From DZBG01 sp049241565 (GTDB lineage: Bacteria; Bdellovibrionota; Bacteriovoracia; Bacteriovoracales; Bacteriovoracaceae), in contig JBMLQL010000018.1 of the NCBI GenBank assembly GCA_049241565.1, forward strand, positions 62,001 through 126,000: a stretch of 64,000 nucleotides of DNA. The letters run 5' to 3'. Every line of letters begins with the position of its first letter. Positions within the stretch are counted from its first letter, which is position 1. A model generated the notes under the pieces. The model saw only the letters and a list, made by a program, of their open reading frames with translations. It made no database searches and had not been told where the DNA came from. A program made the position numbers and the translations under genes. This document shows, in pieces, positions 48,906 through 58,090 of the stretch.

Positions 48906-50516
48906 ATGATCACAGTCAGTAACCTCTCAAAATCTTATGGTGGGCAAGTCCTTTATACTGGTGGAAACTTCTTTATTGGTGAAGGGGAAAAGGTTGGTCT
49001 CGTGGGGCCTAACGGTGCCGGGAAAACTTCTCTTTTCAGACTCATTACAGGAGAGGAGAGACCTGAAAGTGGGCAAATCGCTTACTCAAATAGCATGAGG
49101 ATGGCCTATTTTTCTCAGAGTGTGGGAGAAATGAAAGGACGCTCAGTTCTTGAAGAAGTTATTAATGGAAATCCTCGTTTAGGATTTTTAAAAGATGAGA
49201 TCAGTAAAATTGAAAAGCTTCTTGAGTCTGGAGACTATTCAGAAGAGGTTCTTGAAAAAATGGGGGACTACCAAATTGAATTTGAAAAAATTGGTGGTTA
49301 TGAGATTGAATTTAAGGCCGCTGAAATTTTAACTGGTCTCGGGATTATGCCTGAAGACCATCACCGTCTAGTAGAGAATTTCTCTGGTGGATGGAAAATG
49401 CGTATCGCTCTTTCAAAAGTTCTGGTTCAAAATCCTGATTTTATTTTAATGGATGAGCCTACCAACTATCTTGATCTTGAATCGATTGTTTGGCTTGAAG
49501 ATTGGCTTAAAAATTTTAAGGGCTCAGTTTTCATGACAAGTCACGACCGTGATTTTATGAATGGAATTGTGAAGAAAATCGTTGAAGTCAACCATAAGGT
49601 CATTACGGTTTACTCAGGAAATTATGATTATTATGAAAAAGAGCGTGAGATTCGTCGTGACCAATTAGTGGCCAGTGCTGAACGCCAAGAGGCGATGCTT
49701 AAAAAAGAAGAAGAGTTTATTGCTAAATTTGCGGCCCGTGCTTCCCATGCGGCCCAAGTTCAGTCACGAGTAAAAAAACTAGATAAGATTGATCGTATCG
49801 AAGTGATGCCTGAGGATCAGGCGATTAATTTTGAATTTCCTACACCACCACGTTCCGGAAATGATGTGGTGAAGATTACTGATTTAAAAAAGATTTATCC
49901 TCATCCTGTTTCTGGTGAGAAACTTGTTTTCCAAAATGTTTCTGGTGTGGTGAATCGCTTAGAACGTGTGGCCGTTGTTGGTGTCAATGGGGCCGGAAAA
50001 TCAACTCTTCTTAAAATTATTGCAGGACTAACTGAGGCTTCAGGCGGGACCGCCACAATTGGCGCTAGTGTGGAGATGGGATACTTCAGTCAGTACTCTC
50101 TTGATGTTTTAAAACCCCAGAATACAGTCTATGAAGAGGTGAGAAGTCGAGTGGCCAATAAGTCAGATGGTTTTTTAAGAAACCTGCTGGCCGCATTCTT
50201 ATTCCGTGGTGATGATGTCGAGAAAAAAGTTTCTGTCCTATCTGGAGGAGAAAAATCTCGTTTGATTCTTGCTTGTATGCTCACGAACCCAATTAATTTT
50301 TTGATCTTAGATGAGCCCACCAACCATCTTGATATCCGTTCTCGTGAAGTTCTTCTTGAAGCCTTAAAAGGTTTTGAGGGAACTGTGATGATCGTTTCCC
50401 ATGATAGACACTTTTTAAGACAGCTCACGACTCGTGTGGCGGAAGTGGACAAAGGGGGAGTGACTTTCTATAACGGCGATTTTGATTATTATCTAGAGAA
50501 GAAAGGTCTTCATTAG
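48906..50516 (+). CDS. ABC-F ATPase (third in window)
   Basis: A 536-residue two-domain ABC-F protein. Walker A boxes are GPNGAGKTS and GVNGAGKST; signatures FSGGWKMR and LSGGEKSR; Walker B DEPTNYLDLES and DEPTNHLDIRS. The linker (about 235-305) is charged with AARASHAAQVQSRVKKL, as in YheS/YkpA-like proteins. It lacks a C-terminal coiled coil. Probably acts on the ribosome; which ABC-F subgroup is uncertain. Confidence 0.9.
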   Translation: MITVSNLSKSYGGQVLYTGGNFFIGEGEKVGLVGPNGAGKTSLFRLITGEERPESGQIAYSNSMRMAYFSQSVGEMKGRSVLEEVINGNPRLGFLKDEISKIEKLLESGDYSEEVLEKMGDYQIEFEKIGGYEIEFKAAEILTGLGIMPEDHHRLVENFSGGWKMRIALSKVLVQNPDFILMDEPTNYLDLESIVWLEDWLKNFKGSVFMTSHDRDFMNGIVKKIVEVNHKVITVYSGNYDYYEKEREIRRDQLVASAERQEAMLKKEEEFIAKFAARASHAAQVQSRVKKLDKIDRIEVMPEDQAINFEFPTPPRSGNDVVKITDLKKIYPHPVSGEKLVFQNVSGVVNRLERVAVVGVNGAGKSTLLKIIAGLTEASGGTATIGASVEMGYFSQYSLDVLKPQNTVYEEVRSRVANKSDGFLRNLLAAFLFRGDDVEKKVSVLSGGEKSRLILACMLTNPINFLILDEPTNHLDIRSREVLLEALKGFEGTVMIVSHDRHFLRQLTTRVAEVDKGGVTFYNGDFDYYLEKKGLH

Positions 50517-50527
50517 TGTAAGACCTT
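50503..50527. terminator. Hairpin across convergent stops of ABC-F and patatin genes
   Basis: AAGGTCTT (50503-50510) and AAGACCTT (50520-50527) pair around a 9-base loop that contains both overlapping stop codons. No T run, so a weak terminator at best. Confidence 0.4.
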
Positions 50528-51367
50528 CATCACTTTATCAGGAACCTTGATAGGGCTCATCTCTCGCAGAAGTTTCCAGATCTTTTTGAACTTATTCCAA
50601 AAATATAAACTCATGAGATTAGGAACTTTGGCCTCGGCTGCTTTTCGGCCTTCGAGGAGTAATTGATCAAAGTCCTTACTATTGGTTCTTGAATATTGGG
50701 TAAGATCAATCGAAATAGAGAGATCAGCTTCTTTAAGTTGTGATCTTGTTTGAGCATCAATGGCGATATCCATTGCATTTGAGACCACATCTAGAATCCC
50801 ATCGGGGCGAGCATAGTTTTTATTTCCGTTGAGGTTTACTCCAATTAGAAGATTGGCCTTGTGAAATTTTAGTCCTGAAAGAGGAACATTTTCAGTAAGG
50901 CCACCATCTACTAAAAGAAAACCATCTCTTTCTTGAGGAAGATAAAACCCAGGAACACAGGTGCTGGCCAGTACGGCTTCAATCACACTCCCGTGGGTGA
51001 GAAGCACACCTTTGCCTGTAAGAAGATCCGTAGTTTTAATAGTGAGTGGAATAGGGGATTCTTCGAGTTTGGCGTCTTCAGGAAGAAGGCGTTTGAGCAT
51101 TGCAATCATCTCAGAGTTTTCAAAAAGACCAAGTTTTCCCAGTTTAAATGAGCCGAATGGGGCAGGATCAATCAGTCTCAATTCGGCCTTAATAGTTTCA
51201 AGATCCACCCCAAAAGCGTAAAGGGCCGCAATAATTGAGCCTGCGCTTGTCCCCGAAAGGCAGTGAATTTGGAGGTTAATTTTCTCAAAATGCTCCAAAA
51301 TTCCAATATGGGCCACGCCGCGAGCTCCACCACCGCCAAGGGCCACACCAATTCGTCTTGAAAACAT
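50513..51367 (-). CDS. Patatin-like phospholipase (RssA/YlbK type)
   Basis: A 284-residue lipid hydrolase. The glycine-rich oxyanion loop LGGGGARGVAHIG (about 10-22), nucleophile S41 in GTSAG, and catalytic Asp in VDGGLTENVP near 154 form the Ser-Asp dyad. I start at MFSRR (51367), preceded by AAGGA. It has no signal peptide, so it acts on inner-membrane lipids or after specialised secretion. In predatory relatives patatins may attack prey membranes; not shown here. Confidence 0.9.
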   Translation of the reverse strand: MFSRRIGVALGGGGARGVAHIGILEHFEKINLQIHCLSGTSAGSIIAALYAFGVDLETIKAELRLIDPAPFGSFKLGKLGLFENSEMIAMLKRLLPEDAKLEESPIPLTIKTTDLLTGKGVLLTHGSVIEAVLASTCVPGFYLPQERDGFLLVDGGLTENVPLSGLKFHKANLLIGVNLNGNKNYARPDGILDVVSNAMDIAIDAQTRSQLKEADLSISIDLTQYSRTNSKDFDQLLLEGRKAAEAKVPNLMSLYFWNKFKKIWKLLREMSPIKVPDKVMKVLH

Positions 51368-51454
51368 AAAAAAAATCCTTCTGAAATTAAGAATTAGTCT
51401 ACAAAAGAAGATCAGCTCTTTCAAATCTGTTGTTTTATATTCTAAAATTAATTC

Positions 51455-52405
51455 ATGGGATCACATCATCACGGACATTCGCATTCACATAGTCATGGCC
51501 ACTCTCATGCTCATCATCATGGAACGGGGAGTAATATTCTTTTAGCATTCTTTTTGAATGTGGGCTTTTGTATTATTGAGTTTATCGGAGGCTATTATAC
51601 AAATAGTGTGGCGATTATTTCAGATGCTGTTCATGATCTTGGTGACAGCATGGCCCTTCTTATGGCGTATATACTCGAAAAATATAGCAATAAAAAAGCA
51701 GATCAAGAATTTACTTATGGCTATCGTCGTTTTTCCATTTTATCGGCCTTTATTACTTCAGCAATTCTTCTGGTTGGATCAATCTTTGTTATTCAAAAGG
51801 CCATTGACAGAATTTTAAGTCCTGAGCCAGTTCATGTTCAAGGTGTTCTGGGAATGGCAGTTCTTGGCGTTCTTGTGAACGGGTTTGCGGCTTGGAAACT
51901 TTCTAAAGGGGAGAGCGGGCTTAATCAGCGAGCAGTCATGCTTCACTTACTTGAAGATGTTTTAGGTTGGGTTGCTGTTCTTATCGTGGGCGTGATTCTT
52001 TTATTTAAAGACTGGTATATCCTTGATCCTATCCTTTCAGTTTTAATTGCTCTTCTTATTTTAAAGAATGTGTACGGCAATATCATAAGGATTGGTCGCG
52101 TTGTTCTCCAGAAGTGGCCTGATGATCTGGAGCTTGCCTCCCTTAAAAAAGAGATTATGCATTTTCCAGAAATTATAGATATTCATAGTGTGCAAGCATG
52201 GTCACTTGATTCTACTTCACATTCGCTTTCCCTTCATGTGGTGGTGGATTCGCAATTACTAGTTCGTGATTTAGATTTACTTAAGAAAAAGATTCGTCAT
52301 GTTCTTTCTCATCATAAAATTTTACATGCATCAGTTGAATTTGAAGGGAAAGATTCAAAATGTGAGGGATCAGAACTGACCCCTCATGGTCATCATGACC
52401 ATTGA
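51455..52405 (+). CDS. CDF-family metal cation exporter (ZitB/CzcD-like)
   Basis: A 316-residue proton-coupled exporter. The N-terminus (1-27) is a histidine-rich metal-binding tail with repeated HSH/HGH, and the C-terminus ends GHHDH. Six membrane helices include SDAVHDLGDS with the metal-binding HxxxD. The cytoplasmic C-terminal domain follows from about 215. Likely exports zinc, perhaps cobalt or cadmium. Confidence 0.92.
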   Translation: MGSHHHGHSHSHSHGHSHAHHHGTGSNILLAFFLNVGFCIIEFIGGYYTNSVAIISDAVHDLGDSMALLMAYILEKYSNKKADQEFTYGYRRFSILSAFITSAILLVGSIFVIQKAIDRILSPEPVHVQGVLGMAVLGVLVNGFAAWKLSKGESGLNQRAVMLHLLEDVLGWVAVLIVGVILLFKDWYILDPILSVLIALLILKNVYGNIIRIGRVVLQKWPDDLELASLKKEIMHFPEIIDIHSVQAWSLDSTSHSLSLHVVVDSQLLVRDLDLLKKKIRHVLSHHKILHASVEFEGKDSKCEGSELTPHGHHDH

Positions 52406-52482
52406 ATGCGTTTTAGTCTGGTAATAAATACCTACTTTGCCTAATTTTCAAATAGTCACATCCTCATAATAAAATGATATAA

Positions 52483-52498
52483 GAAACTAGTTAGTTTC
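52483..52498. promoter_or_regulatory. Palindrome upstream of nitroreductase gene
   Basis: GAAACTA (52483-52489) and TAGTTTC (52492-52498), exact complements around GT, 36 bases before the predicted start at 52535. Candidate operator. Confidence 0.4.
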
Positions 52499-52534
52499 AT
52501 TGAATTTGTGTTTTAATCAATTGGAGTGATAGAC

Positions 52535-53311
52535 ATGCCTTCTTCAACAGATATTTTTAGTGAAGTGCCAAAAATTGATTATCAAGAAAGTACTCCTACC
52601 ATAGATACCGCAGAATTTATCAAAGTGATTGAATCAAGGCGTTCTGTTAGAGTTTATACTCGAGAATCTATTCCGTCTCATGTTGTGAATAAGTGCCTAG
52701 ATCTTGCTCTTCTTGCACCCACCTCATCGAATCTTCAAAACTGGGAATTTTACTGGGTGCGCTCTCTAGATAAAAAACAAGAAATCGTGAAGGCCTGCTT
52801 ATCTCAGCCAGCGGCCCGCACTGCCCCTGAGCTTATTGTGGCCGTCTCAAGATTAAAAACATGGCCTCAGATGAGACTCAAGATGCTGGATCTTTTTAGA
52901 AATTCAACGACTCAAGTACCATACTCGGCGAGAGTTTATTATGAAAGTCTCGTTCCACTAGTTTATGGACAAGGCCCTCTTGGGATTAAAGGGCTTATAA
53001 AAAAAGTAGCGATATTTTTTAGAGGCCTATCTACTCCGACACCTAGAGGACCTGTGTCTAAAGCAGATATGAGAGTGTGGGCCCACAAGACAACGGCCCT
53101 GGCCTGTGAAAACTTTATGCTCGCTATGCGTGCTCATGGGTATGATACTTGTCCTATGGAAGGATTTGATGAAGTAAAAATCAGAAGAGTGTTACAACTT
53201 CCTCGTGATGCTGAAGTGACGATGGTTATTTCGGCGGGGAAGAGGGCCAAGGATGGGGTTTATGGACCCCGTGTGCGCTTTGAGCGTGAACTTTTTATCA
53301 AAGAAGTATAG
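52535..53311 (+). CDS. Nitroreductase-family flavoprotein
   Basis: A 258-residue FMN-dependent oxidoreductase. The segment VIESRRSVRVYTRESIPSHVVNKCLDLALLAPTSSNLQNWEFYWV is the FMN-binding start of the fold. A C-terminal block, MEGFDEVKIRRVLQLPRDAEVTMVISAGKR, matches the usual end. It is slightly longer than NfsB. The start at 52535 fits a GGAG 10 bases upstream. Substrate unknown. Confidence 0.88.
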   Translation: MPSSTDIFSEVPKIDYQESTPTIDTAEFIKVIESRRSVRVYTRESIPSHVVNKCLDLALLAPTSSNLQNWEFYWVRSLDKKQEIVKACLSQPAARTAPELIVAVSRLKTWPQMRLKMLDLFRNSTTQVPYSARVYYESLVPLVYGQGPLGIKGLIKKVAIFFRGLSTPTPRGPVSKADMRVWAHKTTALACENFMLAMRAHGYDTCPMEGFDEVKIRRVLQLPRDAEVTMVISAGKRAKDGVYGPRVRFERELFIKEV

Positions 53312-53323
53312 TAGACGTTGATT

Positions 53324-54088
53324 ATGTTTAAGCAGCTCAAAGACTATCTTGAATTAAACATTCAGGATTTTTCTCTTTCACAAAGAGATGAACTTTTAAA
53401 AACGGATCATTTCTTTGCTCTAGATCATGCGAGTGATCATCATGCCCATAGTGAAATCATTGATGAGATTATTGGTATTCGTCCTAAACAAATCGAGCAT
53501 GAGCTTTTAGTAGAGGGAATTAATGCTCTCCCTGACGGTAATCTTGAGTCATGGGGAAAACATCTTCATCAAGGACATCAAACTTGGGTGGGGTTAGATC
53601 CTAATATCCTTCAAACGCCTTATGCTGAAATTGCCGAGATGCTTAAAAAAATATCTCCACTTCCTGGTGAGCATATTATTGATTTAGGGGCTGCCTATGG
53701 GAGAATTGGGATCGCTCTGAAGTATATGTATCCTGAGGTCTTTTTTACTGGCTATGAGTACCTTCCAGTGAGAGTGCAGGAAGGAAATAGGATTTTTACG
53801 AAGCTTGGCTGTGATAAATCTCTTTTAATCCAGCAGGATTTATCTTTGGAGAGTTTTAATATACCGGAGGCTTCAATCTATTTTATCTATGATTATGGTC
53901 GCCCGGATCAGATCCGTTATACCTTAAAGTCCCTTGAAGCTATCGGGGATACTAAGGATATCATGGTGGTAGCGAGAGGGATTGCGTGTAGGCATTATAT
54001 TCAAAAATCCCACGTCTGGCTTTCGCATATTTTTGATGCTTACCATAGTGATGAGTTTTCTATTTTTAGCAATTATCGCGACGTCTAA
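53324..54088 (+). CDS. SAM-dependent methyltransferase, class I
   Basis: A 254-residue protein. The second half has IIDLGAAYGRIGIALKYMYP (motif I) and FTGYEYLPVRVQEG (motif II), then YFIYDYGRPDQ in place of a base-methylating NPP motif. The first 100 residues are helical and of unknown role. It follows the nitroreductase gene by 12 bases and may share its transcript. Confidence 0.8.
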   Translation: MFKQLKDYLELNIQDFSLSQRDELLKTDHFFALDHASDHHAHSEIIDEIIGIRPKQIEHELLVEGINALPDGNLESWGKHLHQGHQTWVGLDPNILQTPYAEIAEMLKKISPLPGEHIIDLGAAYGRIGIALKYMYPEVFFTGYEYLPVRVQEGNRIFTKLGCDKSLLIQQDLSLESFNIPEASIYFIYDYGRPDQIRYTLKSLEAIGDTKDIMVVARGIACRHYIQKSHVWLSHIFDAYHSDEFSIFSNYRDV

Positions 54089-54125
54089 ATTCCTCTTAAC
54101 CTGAGCTTATAAACTTCTCCTTATC

Positions 54126-54144
54126 CGTTAAGTATAGCTTAACG
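54126..54144. promoter_or_regulatory. Palindrome CGTTAAG-N5-CTTAACG upstream of the small secreted peptide
   Basis: Exact 7-base arms at 54126-54132 and 54138-54144. A TATAAT follows at 54187-54192, 31 bases before the peptide start. It could be an operator or a terminator of the upstream methyltransferase gene without a T run. Confidence 0.5.
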
Positions 54145-54222
54145 ATCCAATCATTATTTCTGAATTTTAAGAATGCTTTAATTCAATATAATGTGTGTAT
54201 GAACAGTCTCAAAGGAGGCCAT

Positions 54223-54357
54223 ATGAAAAAGAGTCTTTTAGTATTAGTCGCAGTTATTTTTACTGCTTTTGTCATGAACTCAGCTTTTGCTGATTCTCAT
54301 GATTGTCCGACGGTTGTGGGTCCGATTTATACAGATACTGGAATCTCTGGGAAGTAA
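54223..54357 (+). CDS. Small secreted peptide, 44 residues
   Basis: A complete short gene from ATG 54223 to TAA 54355-54357, preceded by AAAGGAGG (54211-54218), one of the strongest ribosome sites in the window. The signal peptide is about 23 residues (MKKSLLVLVAVIFTAFVMNSAFA). The predicted mature peptide has 21 residues, begins DSHDCPTVVGP and has a single Cys, so it might dimerise. It has its own -10 box upstream and a perfect 12-bp terminator downstream. No family recognised. Confidence 0.75.
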   Translation: MKKSLLVLVAVIFTAFVMNSAFADSHDCPTVVGPIYTDTGISGK

Positions 54358-54361
54358 TTTA

Positions 54362-54394
54362 AAAGATCTCTCCTTGATCTCAGGAGAGATCTTT
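54362..54394. terminator. Bidirectional terminator
   Basis: AAAGATCTCTCC (54362-54373) and GGAGAGATCTTT (54383-54394) are perfect complements around a 9-base loop; T-rich sequence follows on both strands. It serves the small peptide gene and the convergent OsmC gene. Confidence 0.85.
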
Positions 54395-54397
54395 CTA

Positions 54398-54850
54398 TCA
54401 TTTTATGGGATCAATAAAGTCAGTCTTTCCTGATTTTATTTTCTCACCGTTGAGATACAGATCATAAGTGATCTCACAAACTTTAGAGATCATATAATTA
54501 ACGCCACAATATTTAGTGAGTGAGGCATCTACGGCCTTAGTTAATTTTTCGACTTCGATTGGGCCATGGAGATTAAAAATGAGGTTGGCCTTCTTAAAAT
54601 AAACTGGATAATCAGTATTTTTTTCAACTTCGATAGACATTCTGTAGGACTCTACCGTTTGCCTCATCTTTTGGAGAGTAGAGACCACATCCATGGCGGT
54701 ACAGCCCATCATCGCATTCATCACAAGTTCTTTTGGAGTCGGAGCGAGGTCTTTCCCTCCATGATCTAGAGTCCCATCCATTTGAGTTTTGATACCACGA
54801 TTGTCGGTTTCAAAATTCATCTCATTCAACCACTTCATTGTTGCATTCAT
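54398..54850 (-). CDS. OsmC-family thiol peroxidase-like protein
   Basis: A 150-residue OsmC/Ohr-fold protein. The redox cysteines are C50 (MMGCTAMDV) and C115 (KYCGVNYM), and TPKELVMNAMMGC is a typical block. It should reduce organic or lipid hydroperoxides. It overlaps the upstream sensor kinase in an ATGA at 54847-54850, so the two are co-translated and the kinase may sense the related stress. Confidence 0.88.
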   Translation of the reverse strand: MNATMKWLNEMNFETDNRGIKTQMDGTLDHGGKDLAPTPKELVMNAMMGCTAMDVVSTLQKMRQTVESYRMSIEVEKNTDYPVYFKKANLIFNLHGPIEVEKLTKAVDASLTKYCGVNYMISKVCEITYDLYLNGEKIKSGKTDFIDPIK

Positions 54851-56172
54851 AATATTTCCTTGGCCTGAAAAAAAAGTTTAAAAACTGTTCCATGGTCGAT
54901 TGGATAGTTTTCGATATCTTTAGTCTCGATCTGAATAGTTCCTTTAAAAAATTCCATACTCTTCAAAGCAATTGGCATGCCAAAACCAGTGCCCTCCTCA
55001 CCATTTGTCCCCTTGCGATTTGTTGGGAAAAATGGATCGAAAATATTTTCAAGAATTGTCTGTGGCATGCCAATTCCTTGGTCAGTAATATGGACGCAAA
55101 CAGTTTCTGGATTTATTTTTTCACCTTTAATTCTCAGCATAGAACCTGTGGGAGAGAACTTAATACAATTAGAAATGATATTGCCTAGAACTTGATTTTC
55201 TATAACCGTTGGATGACCCATCACTATCAAGTCATTTGCAATTTCAAGTTGAACACTCATTTTTTTATTATTTAAGAGAGGATCAAGTGTTTTTAGAGCG
55301 GATTCAACTGTTTGAACAAGTCGAACCTCTTGAACCTTAGGAACTTTCTTACCAGACTCAAGGCCTTCCATCCAGCGGACTGATTCGATAATATGAGACA
55401 TTTTTACTGATTGAGTAATGATCTGATTTTGAAAATAATTCTCTTGAGTAGGATCTCCCTTAACAAGAGGGAGTGCCTTAGTCATATTCATAATGACTGT
55501 TAAGGGGTTTGCAATATCATGAACCATGATTCTTAAAAGATTCTGAAATGCAATTTTTCTTTTCTTTTGGAGCTCTTCATATTTTGTCGCGAGAATAAGA
55601 AGAAAAATAGTAAATGCGGAGTTGAGAAGAATCATCCCAAAAGTTACTTGGAACTGAGCAATAGTCAGTCCTGAATCTGTAAAATAACTTCTCGTCATAT
55701 TCATCATGCTAAGGGAGAAAGTCAGGATTATTGCAAGCGTAGCAAAAATTCCCCAAAGGATAGTATGAAAGCGATCAGTAAGAATACCAGCAATCATAGG
55801 CAAAATTCCAACCCAAACAATAGTTGTGGTGTAAAAGCCGCCAGTAAGTAGAGCAAAATGAACTTGGAAAAGACCACCCGGAATAAGCATAGTATATGTG
55901 GCTGCAGTCATTGATTTGGTGTATTTGTAAACGATGGGAGAAATCAAGTGAACAAAGGCGTAAAGAAATCCAGTGTAGCGAATTGAGGAGTGATTAATTT
56001 CAGCATAAGCAAGAAAAGCGTAGGCCCACATAAGAATGCCCGTGACAAAGACCACCACTAAAAGCATGTGCACTTTAAATTCCATGACAGAATGACCACG
56101 GTGTTCCGAAGAAACAATCCATTTAAAAAACTGCATGTACTGATGTCGTAAAAATTGAGACAATCCCGTCAT
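54847..56172 (-). CDS. Membrane sensor histidine kinase
   Basis: A 441-residue kinase with about six membrane helices between 35 and 195, without a large periplasmic domain, so it probably senses a membrane-state or intramembrane signal. The H-box is MVHDIANPL with phospho-acceptor H218. The N-box is GNIISNCIKFSP, and the G boxes are DQGIGMP and GTGFGMPIA. No response regulator gene is adjacent. It is followed by osmC with ATGA overlap and is divergent from rmuC. Confidence 0.9.
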   Translation of the reverse strand: MTGLSQFLRHQYMQFFKWIVSSEHRGHSVMEFKVHMLLVVVFVTGILMWAYAFLAYAEINHSSIRYTGFLYAFVHLISPIVYKYTKSMTAATYTMLIPGGLFQVHFALLTGGFYTTTIVWVGILPMIAGILTDRFHTILWGIFATLAIILTFSLSMMNMTRSYFTDSGLTIAQFQVTFGMILLNSAFTIFLLILATKYEELQKKRKIAFQNLLRIMVHDIANPLTVIMNMTKALPLVKGDPTQENYFQNQIITQSVKMSHIIESVRWMEGLESGKKVPKVQEVRLVQTVESALKTLDPLLNNKKMSVQLEIANDLIVMGHPTVIENQVLGNIISNCIKFSPTGSMLRIKGEKINPETVCVHITDQGIGMPQTILENIFDPFFPTNRKGTNGEEGTGFGMPIALKSMEFFKGTIQIETKDIENYPIDHGTVFKLFFQAKEIL

Positions 56173-56235
56173 AGAGCTATTTTATTATGATATGATTAAA
56201 AAGCCTTGAAACTTCGTGATTGGCAGGAGTTGCCT

Positions 56236-57408
56236 ATGGATCCATTTGTGATCATTATTTCATTCTTAGCAGGTGCACTGATTGCGACATTGGTGACTTA
56301 TATTTTGACGCAGAAATCACGCACGCTTTTGAGTCATGAAAATAATCGACTAGGGCTACTTTTAGAGCAAGGTGAGAAGAATGAGAAAGAGCGACAAAAA
56401 AATATTGAGCAGATGGAGCAGCAGTTTAAGATCCTGGCCCAGAAGATTTTTGACGAGAAAACTCAACTTCTGAAAAAGCAGTCTGAGCAAGAGCTTCAAA
56501 TTGTTGTTAACCCATTAAAAGAGCGAGTGACAGAATTTCAAAAAAAGGTTGAAGAGATTTATTTCAAGGATCAAAAAGAGCGCTCTGACCTTCAGGCCCA
56601 ACTCAGTATCATGATCGATTTAAATAAAAAACTGTCTGAGGATGCAGATAGTTTGACTCAAGCACTCAAGGGAGATGTGAAGGCGCAAGGGAACTGGGGA
56701 GAATTTGTTTTAGAAAAAATTCTCGAACGATCAGGTTTAAGACAGGGGAGTGAGTATATTAGTCAAGGAAGTGACCTCAAACTTTCTGACGAGGAAGGTC
56801 ATCGTCAGATGCCGGATGTCATCATCATGCTTCCAGAAGACAAGCATCTTATTGTTGATGCGAAGATGAGTCTGGCGAGTTATCAAAATTACACAACGAC
56901 ATCAGATGAGAAATCTCTTAAGGATTTTATGAAGAGTCTTACCTCTCACGTGGATAATTTGGCCTCAAAAAAATATCATCATTTGGATAAACTTCTCTCA
57001 CCCGATTTTGTGATTCTCTTTGTTCCCATTGAAGGAGCCTTCGCCCTGGCCTTGCAGAAAGACCAGTCTCTTTTTCAGTATGCCTGGGATAAAAAAATTG
57101 TCATTGTTTCTCCAACAACCCTTCTGGCCACTTTGAAAACCGTGGAGTCTATTTGGAGACGAGAGAGAGTCCATCAAAACTATGATCAACTCGCAAAATC
57201 AGCAGGACAACTTTATGATAAATTCGTAGGACTTTATGACGAGATTTTGACTATTGAGTCTCAGTTTTCAAAGGTTGAGCAAAGTTTTTCAACGGTTAAA
57301 AATAGGCTCAGAGAAGGAAAAGGAAATCTTCTCTCTCGAGTTGATAAACTTCGAGTTTTAGGGGCCCAAACCTCTAAAGAGTTACCGACTGATTTTGAAG
57401 AAGACTAA
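56236..57408 (+). CDS. rmuC: DNA recombination protein RmuC
   Basis: A 390-residue protein. An N-terminal membrane anchor (2-24) and a coiled coil (about 30-150) precede the RmuC nuclease-like domain. That domain carries KAQGNWGEFVLEKILERSGL, MPDVIIMLPEDKHLIVDAKMSLASYQ and PIEGAFALALQ, with the conserved D/E-x-K-type VDAK. The family limits rearrangements at short inverted repeats. The ATG at 56236 has AGGAG upstream. Confidence 0.93.
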   Translation: MDPFVIIISFLAGALIATLVTYILTQKSRTLLSHENNRLGLLLEQGEKNEKERQKNIEQMEQQFKILAQKIFDEKTQLLKKQSEQELQIVVNPLKERVTEFQKKVEEIYFKDQKERSDLQAQLSIMIDLNKKLSEDADSLTQALKGDVKAQGNWGEFVLEKILERSGLRQGSEYISQGSDLKLSDEEGHRQMPDVIIMLPEDKHLIVDAKMSLASYQNYTTTSDEKSLKDFMKSLTSHVDNLASKKYHHLDKLLSPDFVILFVPIEGAFALALQKDQSLFQYAWDKKIVIVSPTTLLATLKTVESIWRRERVHQNYDQLAKSAGQLYDKFVGLYDEILTIESQFSKVEQSFSTVKNRLREGKGNLLSRVDKLRVLGAQTSKELPTDFEED

Positions 57409-58013
57409 TTGGCCTTGCGTTCAAAATAAATGAGATCGATAAAGATGGCCGAAGCAAGAATGAGATTTTTCTCTCTAGGGTCCAGTTCTGGATTAAAATA
57501 ATTAATTTTAAAATTATCCTTATCAAAAAAAAGCTCATCAGTAAGACCGGCCCATTTTTTGATGACTGAGGCTTCTTTGCGATTCATCCTTTCAATATTA
57601 AAAGTCCAGAATTTGAACCAAGGACTCTTAACTGAAAAGAGCTTTCTTCCATGCTGTCCAACAATATCAAATTTTTTATAAAAAAAGCTGAAACGTTGTT
57701 TAATCACGCCGATGACCTTGTCATTGTGATCGTAGACTTCAAGCTCATGAAAAAAAAAGCGGAAAGGATGGACGGCCTTGAGAATTTTATTAGAGTGAGC
57801 ATCAAAGAAAAGAACCTCAAATCTTCTAAAATGACCTAGAAATTGCCGCATGATAAAATGACCGAGATGATTCGAAACTTCTATGGCGCGGCCTATCTCG
57901 ATCTCTTCTTGGTCAATAATGACATATTGATTCTTCGTTTCAAAACCAAGCAACTCGGCTAATTCTCTGACCTGCTTAATATGTAAACTAGAGGATTCAC
58001 TTAAATTAAACAT
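57405..58013 (-). CDS. Phospholipid scramblase-family protein
   Basis: A 202-residue protein resembling eukaryotic scramblases and LURP-one proteins: a beta-barrel-like core with HPFRFFFHELEVYDHNDKVIGVIKQ, ending in a hydrophobic helix EKNLILASAIFIDLIYFE, the most conserved family part. Bacterial members are common in environmental genomes; lipid scrambling is not shown for them. It converges on rmuC with overlapping stops. Confidence 0.85.
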   Translation of the reverse strand: MFNLSESSSLHIKQVRELAELLGFETKNQYVIIDQEEIEIGRAIEVSNHLGHFIMRQFLGHFRRFEVLFFDAHSNKILKAVHPFRFFFHELEVYDHNDKVIGVIKQRFSFFYKKFDIVGQHGRKLFSVKSPWFKFWTFNIERMNRKEASVIKKWAGLTDELFFDKDNFKINYFNPELDPREKNLILASAIFIDLIYFERKAN

Positions 58014-58090
58014 CTTAACCCTTTTTTAAGTTCAAATTTCTTCTATTTTAGGGAACACTAGGCATGTTTCCAATCAATAAGGAGGAACAA

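Noticed and set aside
51455..51540. Histidine-rich run at the start of the CDF exporter as a tandem repeat of interest
   Set aside because: His-rich tails are normal metal-binding features of zinc exporters.
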